From Ignavibacterium sp. (GTDB lineage: Bacteria; Bacteroidota; Ignavibacteria; Ignavibacteriales; Ignavibacteriaceae): a stretch of DNA of 64,000 bases. A program made the position numbers and the translations under genes. Under the pieces are notes generated by a model. The model had not been told where the DNA came from and did not search any database. It saw only the letters and a list, made by a program, of their open reading frames with translations. The DNA is taken from contig NZ_AP026678.1 in assembly GCF_025998815.1 (NCBI RefSeq), positions 372,001-436,000 of the forward strand, in the 5' to 3' direction. Each line of letters begins with the position of its first letter. Within the stretch, counting starts at the first letter, position 1. Of this stretch, positions 9,524 through 19,112 are shown one piece after another.

Positions 9524-11194
9524 TCATAAAACTATTATTCTTAATAGTGCAATAATAACAATTATATATGTTGTAAAGTAGAGTTGAAATCGAATTTTGG
9601 GGAAGCAACTTACAATAATCTTATAAAGTAAATAAAGTAAAAAACTTCTAATTAATATATCTGCAAAGAAATAGTATTCCTGTGCAATTCCGGAAAACTT
9701 AATAAATAAATAGTTGGAAATGATTGCCAGAGCAAGTATAAGATCAATACCTGCTAAAGTTTCATGATTATAATTGTCTATTAATTTGTCTCTAAGCAGA
9801 AAATAAAAAACTATCACCGGAACTATCATAATAATGAAGAACTGATTTAGGTTGATAAAATTGATTATGGGAAATGGATAAAGTTTATAAAATAAATTAC
9901 CTGTATTAGTAGTATAAAAAAACATTACGAAATTAATGAAAACAAAAAAGTCTGAGATATAATTTTTACTTTTAAGATTTATGAAAACATAAGCCATTGT
10001 GAGGAAATTAAATATTAGGAGATAAAGCATTCTCTTGTCATTTAGTGATACTTTGCTTAATAGAAGATAAACTAAAAAAGATAAAATAATGAATGTAACT
10101 AATGGTAGTAAATAAAATTTAAATATCCCTGCTAATTTATAAGGCAGTGATTTAATCATTCTTCCGTAAAATAAAAGATTTTCTTTTTGTAAAATGAGAT
10201 CGAGAACTTTATTTATTGATAAAAGGAGGATTGTGAAAAAAGTGAAAAGGATAATTCCATAGATTTTTGAAGAGAACTTATAATAAAGAGCAATTAATAC
10301 AGAAATTAAAGTTAAAGATAGTATAATAAATACAGTGGTTTTATGCCTGATTTTTTTATTAAAGATGATATGATGTAAATGATTTTTATCAGGTAAGAAA
10401 GGATTTTTTTTGTTTAGAATTCTACAGATCATTACTCTTAAAGTATCTATTATCGGTACTGAAAGAACCATCCCAATAAAAGCTAAATCTATATTGTGTT
10501 GTGATATCTCTGCTGTTGCAGAGAAAAGAATAGTTAAACAGAAGTATGCTAGCACTAGTGAGCCAGAGTCTCCCAGGAAAATACTGGCAGGATTACCATT
10601 GAATTTTAAAAATCCCAGAGTGGTGCCGATAACTAATATGGATAATAGCGGGATGAATACCGCGTCTGAGGAAAAGCTTAAAAGAAAACTTAGGGATGCA
10701 ATAATAAGTGAAAATCCGGAAACCAAACCATCCATACCATCCATCAGATTAAAAGCATTAATTGCTCCGACAATAAATAAAAGCATCAGCGGTAAAGCTA
10801 TGTAGGGAGGGATATTGTATCCAATAAAATTAAATTGAAAGTAATCATGCCTTATAAAATAAATCATTAAAAGGGAGGCAGAAATACTTTGACCGATAAA
10901 CTTAACTTTCCAATTTAGGTTCCATAAATCATCAGCTACACCTAAGGTAAACAATATTAGTGAGCCAACTAAGAAAAATTTAAACTCGCTTAAGAATGGG
11001 AATAAGAAAATAAGAAAAAGAATTATAACCGAATAGATGATTACACCACCCATTCTTGGAATTGGTTTGGAATGAATTTTCCTGGTACTATCAGGATGAT
11101 CAACAATTTCAAAAGAACTCAGTAAATTAGCTAGAAGAGGAGTAGCAAAAACTACCGCAATAAAGCTAAAAAATACAGAAATTAAAAAGAGCAT
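9524..11194 (-). CDS. WecA/MraY-type polyprenyl-phosphate sugar-phosphate transferase
   Basis: A 556-residue polytopic membrane protein. The ATG at 11194 is preferred over an upstream start because GGGGGA lies just before it. The N-terminal ~330 residues carry family motifs: HSKPIPRMGG, the Mg-binding GVADDLW, NAFNLMDGMDGL, FLGDSGSL and the histidine motif DKNHLHHI. Such enzymes move a HexNAc-1-phosphate from a UDP-sugar to undecaprenyl phosphate, the first step of a polysaccharide repeat unit. The C-terminal ~220 residues add further hydrophobic helices not found in the minimal family. It is probably the initiating enzyme of this locus. Confidence 0.88.
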   Translation of the reverse strand: MLFLISVFFSFIAVVFATPLLANLLSSFEIVDHPDSTRKIHSKPIPRMGGVIIYSVIILFLIFLFPFLSEFKFFLVGSLILFTLGVADDLWNLNWKVKFIGQSISASLLMIYFIRHDYFQFNFIGYNIPPYIALPLMLLFIVGAINAFNLMDGMDGLVSGFSLIIASLSFLLSFSSDAVFIPLLSILVIGTTLGFLKFNGNPASIFLGDSGSLVLAYFCLTILFSATAEISQHNIDLAFIGMVLSVPIIDTLRVMICRILNKKNPFLPDKNHLHHIIFNKKIRHKTTVFIILSLTLISVLIALYYKFSSKIYGIILFTFFTILLLSINKVLDLILQKENLLFYGRMIKSLPYKLAGIFKFYLLPLVTFIILSFLVYLLLSKVSLNDKRMLYLLIFNFLTMAYVFINLKSKNYISDFFVFINFVMFFYTTNTGNLFYKLYPFPIINFINLNQFFIIMIVPVIVFYFLLRDKLIDNYNHETLAGIDLILALAIISNYLFIKFSGIAQEYYFFADILIRSFLLYLLYKIIVSCFPKIRFQLYFTTYIIVIIALLRIIVL

Positions 11195-11895
11195 AAATTC
11201 CCCCGATAAATGAATGATGTAAAAATATTTACAATTTCTGCCACAAACATAATAAAAGTGTAAAAATATTTGCAAATTGTTGATAGTTGACTTTCATATT
11301 ATCGAATAAAGTGCCAGGGTTTTAAGATTTGTTTAATAAGAATTTTAATTTATTTGAAAAGAAATGAAATAACTTACGAAGATTTTTAAACATTAGCATA
11401 ATAAAAGCCAATTGTAGTTTGTGAAGTTTTATAGCCTAAAGTTCTCACAGTCATTTATGAAGATATTTAAAGGGTCTAACTGAATTGAACACTGATGTTC
11501 ATAAAATAATTATTTTAGGAAGATATAAGAACTATTCTCGCGAAAATTATTTTAGCACTAATTCATAATATTGAACTATTTTTATAATCAAATAAAGTTG
11601 TGGCATAATTCTCCCGAATTGATCAACAACAAACAAGTAGGTCTGAAAATCTTATCTCACGCAAAGACGCAAAGCCCGCAAGGATTAAATATTATTTTTT
11701 AATCAGTGCCAATCTACTCAATCAGCGTTACCTGCCTACCGTCAGGCAGGTCTGCGTGCTATGGCTATCGAAAAAATTGTGGGAGCTTTCTCAGGTTTTT
11801 AAACAGAAGGGTTTTAACATGGAAAGGGAATTTTATGGAGTTTCATTGCTTTATAATCTTCACTGCTTTTAATCAGAATATTTTTCAATGACTTA
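11195..11895. other. 701-bp gene-free stretch with dispersed repeat words
   Basis: No credible ORF or RNA gene seen. It contains a CGCAAAGACGCAAAG word near 11658-11675, the type scattered through related genomes. A hairpin CCTGCCT-ACCGTC-AGGCAGG lies at 11731-11750. Its CCTGCC word also occurs in the repeats inside the neighbouring glycosyltransferase. Confidence 0.6.
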
Positions 11896-12138
11896 TTACT
11901 CGCACCGCCAATAGTCATACAGTAAGTTGTAATTGGTAAATATCTGGCTCGTTATTTTGTATTTAAAAAACAATCTTAAAACCATCTCATAATCCGCAGC
12001 AATTTTCATATCTGTTCGATAAAAACCATATTTTTCAAAAATCTCTTTTCTGATAAACAGAGTAGGATGGGGAGGCATCCAGCCGTTTAGTATTTCTCTG
12101 TGTCTCTGTGCCTCTGTGGTGAAATCTCTTTCCTGCGT

Positions 12139-13576
12139 CTTCCAGGTACGGATAATGGTATAAGGAATAGGGTATAGGGTATTGGGAGTGGGAGGTTGAC
12201 TGATGGTTTTTTCTTTATCTTCTACAAATTTCCTTTCCCCGACATCCAACTTCCTACCTACATACACCAAATCACTGTAAACCGCGTCAATGTTAGGTTG
12301 TCGGTTGTTGGTGGAGGGTGATTGGTAGTCTTGTGTATGCCCCTTGTCATCCTGTATCCTGTCATTTCGACCCTGACTTGTCGGGGGAGAAATCTTAACA
12401 TCTCCCACCATCGGTGGACAATCTTTATCTTCGGTAGGCGGGTTCACATTCATTCGGGACGACTGAATACTTTGATCATTTCTCTTTAATCTTTTATCTT
12501 GAATAAAATCTTTTTCCTTTAATCTTTCATCTTGTTGAAACGCTTCAGCATATCTCTCCAACACGAACTCATCAGCAAAAAAATCATCCGAATGCAAAAG
12601 TCCAATCACATCACCTGTTGCCATTCTTATGCCTTTATTGATTGCATCATAAATCCCTTCATCCGCTTCACTTATAAATTGTAAATTGTAAACCTTTGCC
12701 TCTTCATCCTTTGTCCTGTCATTTCGACCCCGACTTGTCGGGGGAGAAATCTTAGTATCCTCTACCTTCGGTAGAAAGGCTTTACCTTCGGTAGGCAGGC
12801 TCACATTCGTACGGGATGACACATCGCCCTGACTATCGTCATCCTGCCTGCCACTACCTTCCAGGTACGGATAATGGTATAAGGAATAGGGTATAGGGTA
12901 TTGGGAGTGGGAGGTTGACTGATGGTTTTTTCTTTATCTTCTACAAATTTCCTTTCCCCGACATCCAACTTCCTACCTACATACACCAAATCACTGTAAA
13001 CCGCGTCAATGTTAGGTTGTCGGTTGTTGGTGGAGGGTGATTGGTAGTCTTGTGTATGCCCCTTGTCATCCTGTATCCTGTCATTTCGACCCCGACTTGT
13101 CGGGGGAGAAATCTTAACATCTCCCACCATCGGTGGACAATCTTTATCTTCGGTAGGCGGGTTCACATTCATTCGGGACGACTGAATACTTTGATCATTT
13201 CTCTTTAATCTTTTATCTTGAATAAAATCTTTTTCCTTTAATCTTTCATCTTGTTGAAACGCTTCAGCATATCTCTCCAACACGAATTCATCAGCAAAAA
13301 AATCATCCGAATGCAAAAGTCCAATCACATCACCTGTTGCCATTCTTATGCCTTTATTGATTGCATCATAAATCCCTTCATCCGCTTCACTTATAAATTG
13401 TAAATTGTAAACCTTTGCCTCTTCATCCTTTGTGCTGTCATTTCGACCCCGACTTGTCGGGGGAGAAATCTTAGTATCCTCTACCTTCAGTAAAAAAGCT
13501 TTACCTTCATTAGGCAGGCTCACATTCGTATGGGATGACACATCGCCCAGACTATCGTCATCCTGCCTGCCACTAC
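12139..13576. repeat. 719-bp imperfect tandem duplication
   Basis: Copy 12139-12857 is followed directly by copy 12858-13576, aligned without gaps by eye with roughly ten mismatches. Most mismatches fall near the right-hand end, around the CCCCGAC-TT-GTCGGGG palindrome and the words after it. 719 is not divisible by three, which breaks the glycosyltransferase frame. Confidence 0.9.
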
Positions 13577-13740
13577 GTGGAGCTTCTCGAAGGATGTCAT
13601 CCTGAGCTTGTCGAAGGATGTCATCCTTTGTCCTGTCATTTCGAAGAAGCGAAGCGCCTGAGAAATCTTTAAAATCTGTGACATTCGTACGGGATGATAA
13701 ATCTCCCTTACTATCGTCATTCTGCCTGCCACTAATTGGA
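13577..13740. repeat. Composite palindromic repeat words inside the GT2 gene
   Basis: Contains two GAAGGATGTCATCCT words, the TGTCATTTCGAAG...GAGAAATCT frame of a common dispersed repeat, and a CATTCGTACGGGATGA word followed by ATCGTCATTCTGCCTGCCACTA. The same words end each copy of the 719-bp unit. They are translated in frame as SGRQNDDSKGDLSSRTNV-like sequence. Confidence 0.75.
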
Positions 13741-14023
13741 ACTTGTTTCAGAATCTCCACCGTACCATCTGTAGAAAGTCCATCCACAACAATATGCTCA
13801 ACATTTTTATAAGTCTGTGAGCGCACTGATTCAATTGCACGGAGTAACCCTGCTTTATTGTTTTTCGTAACTGTAATGATTGAAATTTTCATTTTTGGTA
13901 AGATCAAAGAATAAAGTAAAAAGAATAAAGTGAAGTAAACAAAAACTTATCAGAAACTCTTTGGCTTAAATCTTTATCCATTTCTATTGCCTTTAATATT
14001 GAAAAAACTTTTATTTTTAATCT

Positions 14024-14572
14024 TTAATCTTGAATATCTCTTTTCTTAATAAAAACCGCCGGCACACCCTGATAAATCCCGTACTCATCCGCATCCTTTG
14101 TAAGCACTGAACCAACTGTAAGAATACTGTGACTTCTCATTGTAACACCCGGACAAACTACACTCTTAGCCCCAACCCAAACACCTTCTTCCAGAGTTAT
14201 CTCTCCGACCATCAAATCAAAAGTTGTTTTTTTATAATTATGATTACCGGTAAGAAGCATTGCGCCCTGCGATATACAAACATTATTACCAATTTTTACT
14301 TTGCCGAGATTATCAATCCACACCCGCTCGCCAATCCATACATCATCACCAATCTCTAAAAACCAGGGATACTTAATGCTGATGTTCTGCTTGAATATTA
14401 CACCTTTACCTACTTTTGCACCAAATGCTCGCAATATGAATGACTTAAATCTGTAAGAGGCATTAAGCGGGTTAATGAAAAGAACAATGTTTATAAAGTT
14501 CCATAAAACAATTTTCCATTTACTTCCCGGACTATATCCCCCCGGCTTCCAATTTTTAAGATCAACTTTCAT
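14024..14572 (-). CDS. WcaF-type acetyltransferase (left-handed beta-helix)
   Basis: A 182-residue protein with hexapeptide-repeat turns (IGDDVWIGERVWIDNLGKV, IGNNVCISQGAMLLTGNHNY, EGVWVGAKSVVCPGVTM). The order and the N-terminal NWKPGGYSPGSKWKIVLWNF resemble colanic-acid acetyltransferase WcaF. The His in GNHNY is the likely catalytic base. It would transfer acetyl from acetyl-CoA to a sugar hydroxyl of the exopolysaccharide. It lies between the repeat-filled GT2 gene and the carbamoyltransferase. The family is clear, the acceptor is not. Confidence 0.87.
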   Translation of the reverse strand: MKVDLKNWKPGGYSPGSKWKIVLWNFINIVLFINPLNASYRFKSFILRAFGAKVGKGVIFKQNISIKYPWFLEIGDDVWIGERVWIDNLGKVKIGNNVCISQGAMLLTGNHNYKKTTFDLMVGEITLEEGVWVGAKSVVCPGVTMRSHSILTVGSVLTKDADEYGIYQGVPAVFIKKRDIQD

Positions 14573-14935
14573 TTATCTTTAAACTCATCTCATACTTATT
14601 AATTCATCTTTGTGCTCGTTAGTTTTCGAATAATCAGAGAACTAAAGGTAAAACCATTTAACCGCAAAGTCCACAATGTTCACGCAAAGGTACGCAAAAA
14701 ATTTTATTCTCTATTTTTTCACCGCAGAGTTTTCGAATAATCAGAGAACTAAAGGTAAAAACCATTTAACCGCAAAGTCCACAATGTTCACGCAAAGGTA
14801 CGCAAAAAATTTTATTCTCTATTTTTGCACCGCGGAGATGCAGCGACACAGAGAAAATCGTTATGACAATAATTTTCTTTTACCTTATACCTTATCCCTT
14901 ATCCCATATACCTTATCCCTTATCCCTTACTCCTC
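14573..14935. other. Gene-free stretch of repeats
   Basis: No gene. It holds a tandem duplication (14621-14835), the ACCGCAAAG/CGCAAAGG words, a CACCGCGGAGATGCAGCGACAC word, and a tract built from TACCTTATCCC units at about 14880-14930 that abuts the stop of the carbamoyltransferase. Confidence 0.7.
14621..14835. repeat. 107/108-bp tandem repeat with CGCAAAG words
   Basis: 14621-14727 and 14728-14835 are nearly identical. The differences are one extra A in the second copy and a few changes near its right end. Each copy contains ACCGCAAAGTCCAC and CACGCAAAGGTACGC. Confidence 0.9.
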
Positions 14936-16672
14936 TTATACATCACTTCTCGTTACCACCAAATTCCCCATCACAAGCGCATCCATTTCAGTTCTTAAAA
15001 AGCAATCCAGAGCTTCTTTAGGATGATTAACGATTGGTTCATTTTCATTGAATGAAGTATTCAGCAAAATAGGTAATCCGGTTTTTGCTCTGAACTTATC
15101 AATCAATGCATAATACTTTGGTGATACATCTTTGTGTACAGTCTGCAGTCTGCCACTACCATCAACATGTGTAACAGCCGGCAATCCCGCTCTCTTTTCC
15201 GGTCTTATTATGAATACTTTTTCCATAAAATAAGCATCATCATCCTGCTCAAAATATTCATTAACATATTCTCTTAATATAGAAGGCGCAAATGGACGGA
15301 AAGATTCTCTTCTTTTAATTTTTGAATTAATCAAATCCTTTGCATCAGGTCTGCCCGGATGAACAAGAACAGAACGGTTACCTAATGCTCTCGGACCAAA
15401 TTCAGTTCTGCCCTGAAACCATCCCAGCACAGCTCCATTTGCAAGCATTTCAGCCGTATGCTCTATTGTTTCTTCATCATTATTATAACGCGTGTATTTA
15501 ATATCTGCTTCTTTCAACACATTCTCAATTTCATCATCACTGTAATGCGCACCTAAATATGCATCCCTTACAAATTCTCTGTTATCTTTATCAAGCTGCT
15601 GATGATACAACCATAAAGCTGAACCAACTGCAGTTCCTGCATCGTATCCTGCCGAAGGGATATACACATTCTCAAAATCCGTCATCAATCTTATTTTACC
15701 ATTTGCCACAGAATTCTGCGCAACACCCCCTGCAATACAAATATTCTTTATCCCTGTTTCTTTATACAAATGATTTAACATATGAAAGATTACATTCTCA
15801 CAATGCTTCTGTACCGAAGCAGCCAGATCTTTATGATATTGATTCAATGGTTCGTCCTTACTTCTTGGCGCCCCGAATTCGTCAATCATTTTATCTGAAA
15901 AAATCCTGTCAATAAACGGCGCTCCGTTTTCCCAGGTCATTGCCACACCTGCTGTGCTGTGTATAAAGTAACTTTCGTCCAGCTCAAATTTCCCGTCCTT
16001 CTTCATTTTTACAATCTTACTCATTTTATCAAGATATTTCGGTTCGCCGTAAGGAGACAACCCCATTACTTTATATTCATCACCATACCAGGGAAATCCC
16101 AGATATTGTGTAAACGCTGTATAGAAAATTCCAAGCGAATGAGGATAAGTAACCGAATCAAGTACTTTTATTTTATTTCCTCTGCCAACTGCAAACATTG
16201 CAGAGGAAAAATCACCAAACCCATCGATTGAAATAATCGCAGCTTCATCAAAAGGGGATGCAAAGAATGCTGAAGCTAAATGACTTCTGTGATGTTCTAT
16301 GTGTTTTATTTCTGCTCTTATTTTATTTTCCGGTACACCTAATGATTTTGCAAGCTCCGATTTTACTGAGGTAACTTTCTGAATGTTCGCAATCCTGTCC
16401 TTTATAAAATTCAGGTTTGCTAATTTTTTAAGTGACGAAATTACTTTTTTGCCCAGGTGCGCAGAAGGATTTCTACCTATGGTTATGTAATCCACATCTT
16501 CAATTGAAATGCCCGCATCATTGAGACAGAATTTAATTGCTTCGGAAGGGAAGCCAGCCCAGTGTTTTATTCTACGTATTCGCTCCTCTTCAATTGCATT
16601 AATTATTTTTCCGTCTTTTAACAAACAAGCTGAAGAATCTCCGTGATAGGCGTTTATTCCAAGTATGTACAA
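14936..16672 (-). CDS. NodU/CmcH-family carbamoyltransferase
   Basis: A 578-residue protein. The N-terminal kinase-like/Kae1-type domain has GINAYHGDSSACLL and IEHHRSHLASAFFASPFDEA with metal-binding histidines. IAGGVAQNSVANGKI is in the middle, and the C-terminal domain has GWFQGRTEFGPRALGNRSVL and ILLNTSFNENEPIV. The family makes carbamoyl-AMP from carbamoyl phosphate and moves the carbamoyl group to a sugar or antibiotic hydroxyl. Here, next to an acetyltransferase, it probably decorates the surface polysaccharide. The start is TTG at 16672, supported by a strong GGAGGAATAAA just upstream; no ATG fits as well. Confidence 0.92.
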   Translation of the reverse strand: MYILGINAYHGDSSACLLKDGKIINAIEEERIRRIKHWAGFPSEAIKFCLNDAGISIEDVDYITIGRNPSAHLGKKVISSLKKLANLNFIKDRIANIQKVTSVKSELAKSLGVPENKIRAEIKHIEHHRSHLASAFFASPFDEAAIISIDGFGDFSSAMFAVGRGNKIKVLDSVTYPHSLGIFYTAFTQYLGFPWYGDEYKVMGLSPYGEPKYLDKMSKIVKMKKDGKFELDESYFIHSTAGVAMTWENGAPFIDRIFSDKMIDEFGAPRSKDEPLNQYHKDLAASVQKHCENVIFHMLNHLYKETGIKNICIAGGVAQNSVANGKIRLMTDFENVYIPSAGYDAGTAVGSALWLYHQQLDKDNREFVRDAYLGAHYSDDEIENVLKEADIKYTRYNNDEETIEHTAEMLANGAVLGWFQGRTEFGPRALGNRSVLVHPGRPDAKDLINSKIKRRESFRPFAPSILREYVNEYFEQDDDAYFMEKVFIIRPEKRAGLPAVTHVDGSGRLQTVHKDVSPKYYALIDKFRAKTGLPILLNTSFNENEPIVNHPKEALDCFLRTEMDALVMGNLVVTRSDV

Positions 16673-17101
16673 TTTATTCCTCCATTAATTATTTATAAAC
16701 TTTTATCTTTTTGCTTTTATCTTTAACTAAACTAACCACGGATTTACACAGTATCTGAGTTAATCTGTGGTATCTGTGGTTTTCATTTATGCAAAGATGA
16801 ATTAGAGATTTTCATAATATTGAATAGAAAATATATTTCGTTACTATTAAACTTCAAACCTTTTATCTTTTTACTTTTATCTTTTATCTTGAATCAAACG
16901 GTACGCTGATTTTACTGATTACTTATGATCTGCACTGATTAGCTCATACATTCCTCATCCCAATAAATCGGGTGTCCGTAATGACAATGTAGCACGATTA
17001 AAAATTCTTTTATCTTTTTACTTTTTTCTTTCATCTTGAAATAAACCTTTTATCTTAAAACAAACTCATCTGCATTTTCTAAAGATGCATTTCCAATAAT
17101 T
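16673..17101. other. Gene-free stretch with pyrimidine-rich repeat words
   Basis: Three stretches of TTTTATCTTTTTACTTTTATC-like words occur (around 16693, 16860, 17007). A word of the form CCACGGATTTACACAG...TCTGTGGTATCTGTGG lies at about 16737-16780. No ORF with protein-like content and no RNA gene was recognised. Similar TTAATCTTTTATCTTGAA words occur inside the GT2 gene at 12.5 and 13.2 kb. Confidence 0.6.
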
Positions 17102-17965
17102 TTAAGCTCTATCATTTTTCTTTTTTAACTCCCAGATTTTTATATCAACAACTAACCTGAACCAAAACCCCTGCAGGTAATGAAATATCCAGCCCTCTTT
17201 ACCATCCAGAATACCGAGCTGAATTATTAAGCTATAGGAAAAATACAAAAACTGTCTTACAAATAATGGCAGAGACCACCACATTTTCTTAAAGAATGCA
17301 ATCCTCTCATCGGGTGAACCAAAAAACCTCAGCTTTATTTATTGAGTGCGAAGTTTATTTCTTCTTTCGTTTTCTTACTCTGCAACCAAATCGCTGTACC
17401 TGTTACGTTTTTCTATCAAAATCCAATTTCATTTTCTTTAAGGTTTTCTTCTTTTATGTATCCGTCTTTCCAGATTATAGTTTTACCTGGTACAATAAAT
17501 CGATGATCCATATAAACCCTTATATCCAGAAACCCTATTCTTGCTCTAAACATTTTAATAAGTATTTAGTAAAATAACCCCCGTATTTCAACCATCTGCC
17601 CTTAAAATAGTTTTTTTCTATTAAAGTAAATCCCTTTTACCTCTTTAGGTAGATCTTCATCTCTAAAGGTTTTTAGCTTTTCTAAAAGTTCCGGCAAAAC
17701 AATCTGGTCTGCATCAAGTCCTATTATCCAGGGTGTTATAATATAAAAATTCTTAAGTGCAAAACCCCATTGCTTTGGGTGGTTCTCAAAACTTGTTAAA
17801 TAAAACTTTCGCACCTGATTCTTCCGCAATTTGTAATATATTATCTGTGCTTCCTGAATTCAGAATAAATAAAGGTGCATTTAATTCTTTAATTGAATTA
17901 AGCAAGCAGGGGAGATGTTGCTCCTCGCTGAAAGTCAAAATAATAAAACTGTAATCTATAATCAC
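17102..17965 (-). pseudogene. GT2 glycosyltransferase, multiply frameshifted
   Basis: From GTG at 17965 the frame reads VIIDYSFIILTFSEEQHLPC, then SGSTDNILQIAEESGAKV, stopping near 17788. The continuation is recovered by changing frame at five places: T run 17788-17791, A run 17611-17617, T run 17418-17421 (here a base is missing), 17377, and T run 17321-17326. The rebuilt protein includes NHPKQWGFALKNF, PWIIGLDADQIV (the DxD metal site), IEKRNRYSDLVAE, GSPDERIAFFKKMWW and a C-terminal aromatic region, the full layout of WaaE/KdtX-like GT2 enzymes of about 280 residues. Four of the five changes sit in homopolymers, suggesting consensus error as much as decay. Confidence 0.75.
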
Positions 17966-17972
17966 TTCGATT

Positions 17973-19112
17973 CTATTTTATATAAACAAACTCGGGTTTT
18001 TCTTTTTTATATAATATCCATTCATACAATTGAATCATTTTCTGTGCAACTGATTCAATTAAATAATTTTTTTCAATAAGCTTTCTTCCATTCAATCCAA
18101 TTTGTTTTCTTTCCCCATCAGAAAGTTGCATTGCTTCTGTTAATGCTTTTGCAAGTGGCTTTGCACCAATGTCAATCCACCAGCCAGCATTGTGTGTAAT
18201 TAATTCTTCCCACGGCGCTCCTTTTGTAGTTATTACGGGTACAGCACAAGCTAATGCTTCAGCCACAACCATCCCAAAATTTTCACTGTAGGTTGGTAGA
18301 ACAAACAAGTCTGCATTATGATAGGCAGTAATTTTTTCTTTACCAAATTTAGGATTTAATATTTTAATTTCATCAATAAAATTATTTCGTAAGATTATTT
18401 TTCGCAGTTCATTAATATATTTTTCATCTCCATTACCGACAATTTCTATTTGCCAGCATCTGCGTAAGGATTTTTCTATCTCAGACCACGCTTTAATTAA
18501 TAATTCAACTCCTTTTATAGGATGAATCCTTGAAAGAAATAAGATCGTTCTGATTTCTTTTTTTCTAGTTTGTTCTTTTACAGGGAATTCTGATAAATTT
18601 AATCCGTTTGGAATAACAGCTATCGGATTACTGAATCCTAACTTACGAATATTTTCTGCTTCCATTTTACTAGTAGCATGAATACAAGTAGCGTTTGCAA
18701 TATCTTTATACTGGTAAATAAATAGGGATAATCTCTTTTTAAATTTACTTTTATTCAAAGCCCACGGTTCGAGCATTCCATGAGGGGAAATTACATAAGG
18801 TCTGTTTATTGTTCTGGCAATTGAAGCCATTTTATGAACGGGATATTGCCACAAGCCGTTACCGTGAAATATATCGCATTCAATATTATAAAAAATATTT
18901 TTCAGCTCATTTGAATAAGCTTGAAGATAGGGAAATGAACTATGCGCAAAACGTAATTCTATCTTTTCATTCACTGGTAATGGATTAAGAGTTTTAATTG
19001 TTACTAAACCCACTTTAATCTGATTTATCATTTCATTTAATAAAAGCTGCTCATAAGTGGAGGTCCCGCCTGAATTTTTATCTATTGACGATATGACGTG
19101 GCAGATATTCAT
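17973..19112 (-). CDS. GT4 glycosyltransferase
   Basis: A 379-residue GT-B fold enzyme. The N-terminal part has SSIDKNSGGTSTYEQLLL (acceptor-side glycine loop) and the middle SPHGMLEPWALNKSKFKK. The donor domain has LFLSRIHPIKGVELLI, and the E-x7-E motif of GT4 lies in SENFGMVVAEALACAVPVI. It would transfer a sugar from a nucleotide-sugar donor to the lipid-linked repeat unit on the cytoplasmic side. It overlaps the next upstream gene by four bases, showing a tight operon. Donor and linkage cannot be read from sequence. Confidence 0.9.
   Translation of the reverse strand: MNICHVISSIDKNSGGTSTYEQLLLNEMINQIKVGLVTIKTLNPLPVNEKIELRFAHSSFPYLQAYSNELKNIFYNIECDIFHGNGLWQYPVHKMASIARTINRPYVISPHGMLEPWALNKSKFKKRLSLFIYQYKDIANATCIHATSKMEAENIRKLGFSNPIAVIPNGLNLSEFPVKEQTRKKEIRTILFLSRIHPIKGVELLIKAWSEIEKSLRRCWQIEIVGNGDEKYINELRKIILRNNFIDEIKILNPKFGKEKITAYHNADLFVLPTYSENFGMVVAEALACAVPVITTKGAPWEELITHNAGWWIDIGAKPLAKALTEAMQLSDGERKQIGLNGRKLIEKNYLIESVAQKMIQLYEWILYKKEKPEFVYIK

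Larger units (their letters stand above)
11896..13892 (-). pseudogene. GT2 glycosyltransferase interrupted by in-frame repeats and a 719-bp duplication
   Basis: The ATG at 13892 gives MKISIITVTKNNKAGLLRAI, a GT2 nucleotide-binding start, with VVDGLSTDGTVEIL. Later come ISEADEGIYDAINKGIR, GDVIGLLHSDDFF (the DxD-like site), AVYSDLVYVGRK, and the C-terminal GWMPPHPTLFIRKEIFEKYG and KIAADYEMVLRLF. Between these conserved blocks lie stretches translated from dispersed DNA repeats (about 105, 78, 30 and 18 residues), all in frame. A 719-bp tandem duplication shifts the frame and stops the first copy at 12801. Collapsing it gives one open frame of about 430 residues. Likely role: adding a sugar to the repeat unit. 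A start at 12822 for the downstream part is not a real gene start. Confidence 0.75.

Noticed and set aside
12801-12822. Independent gene starting at 12822
   Set aside because: It begins inside the duplicated repeat region; it is the 3' remainder of the GT2 gene.
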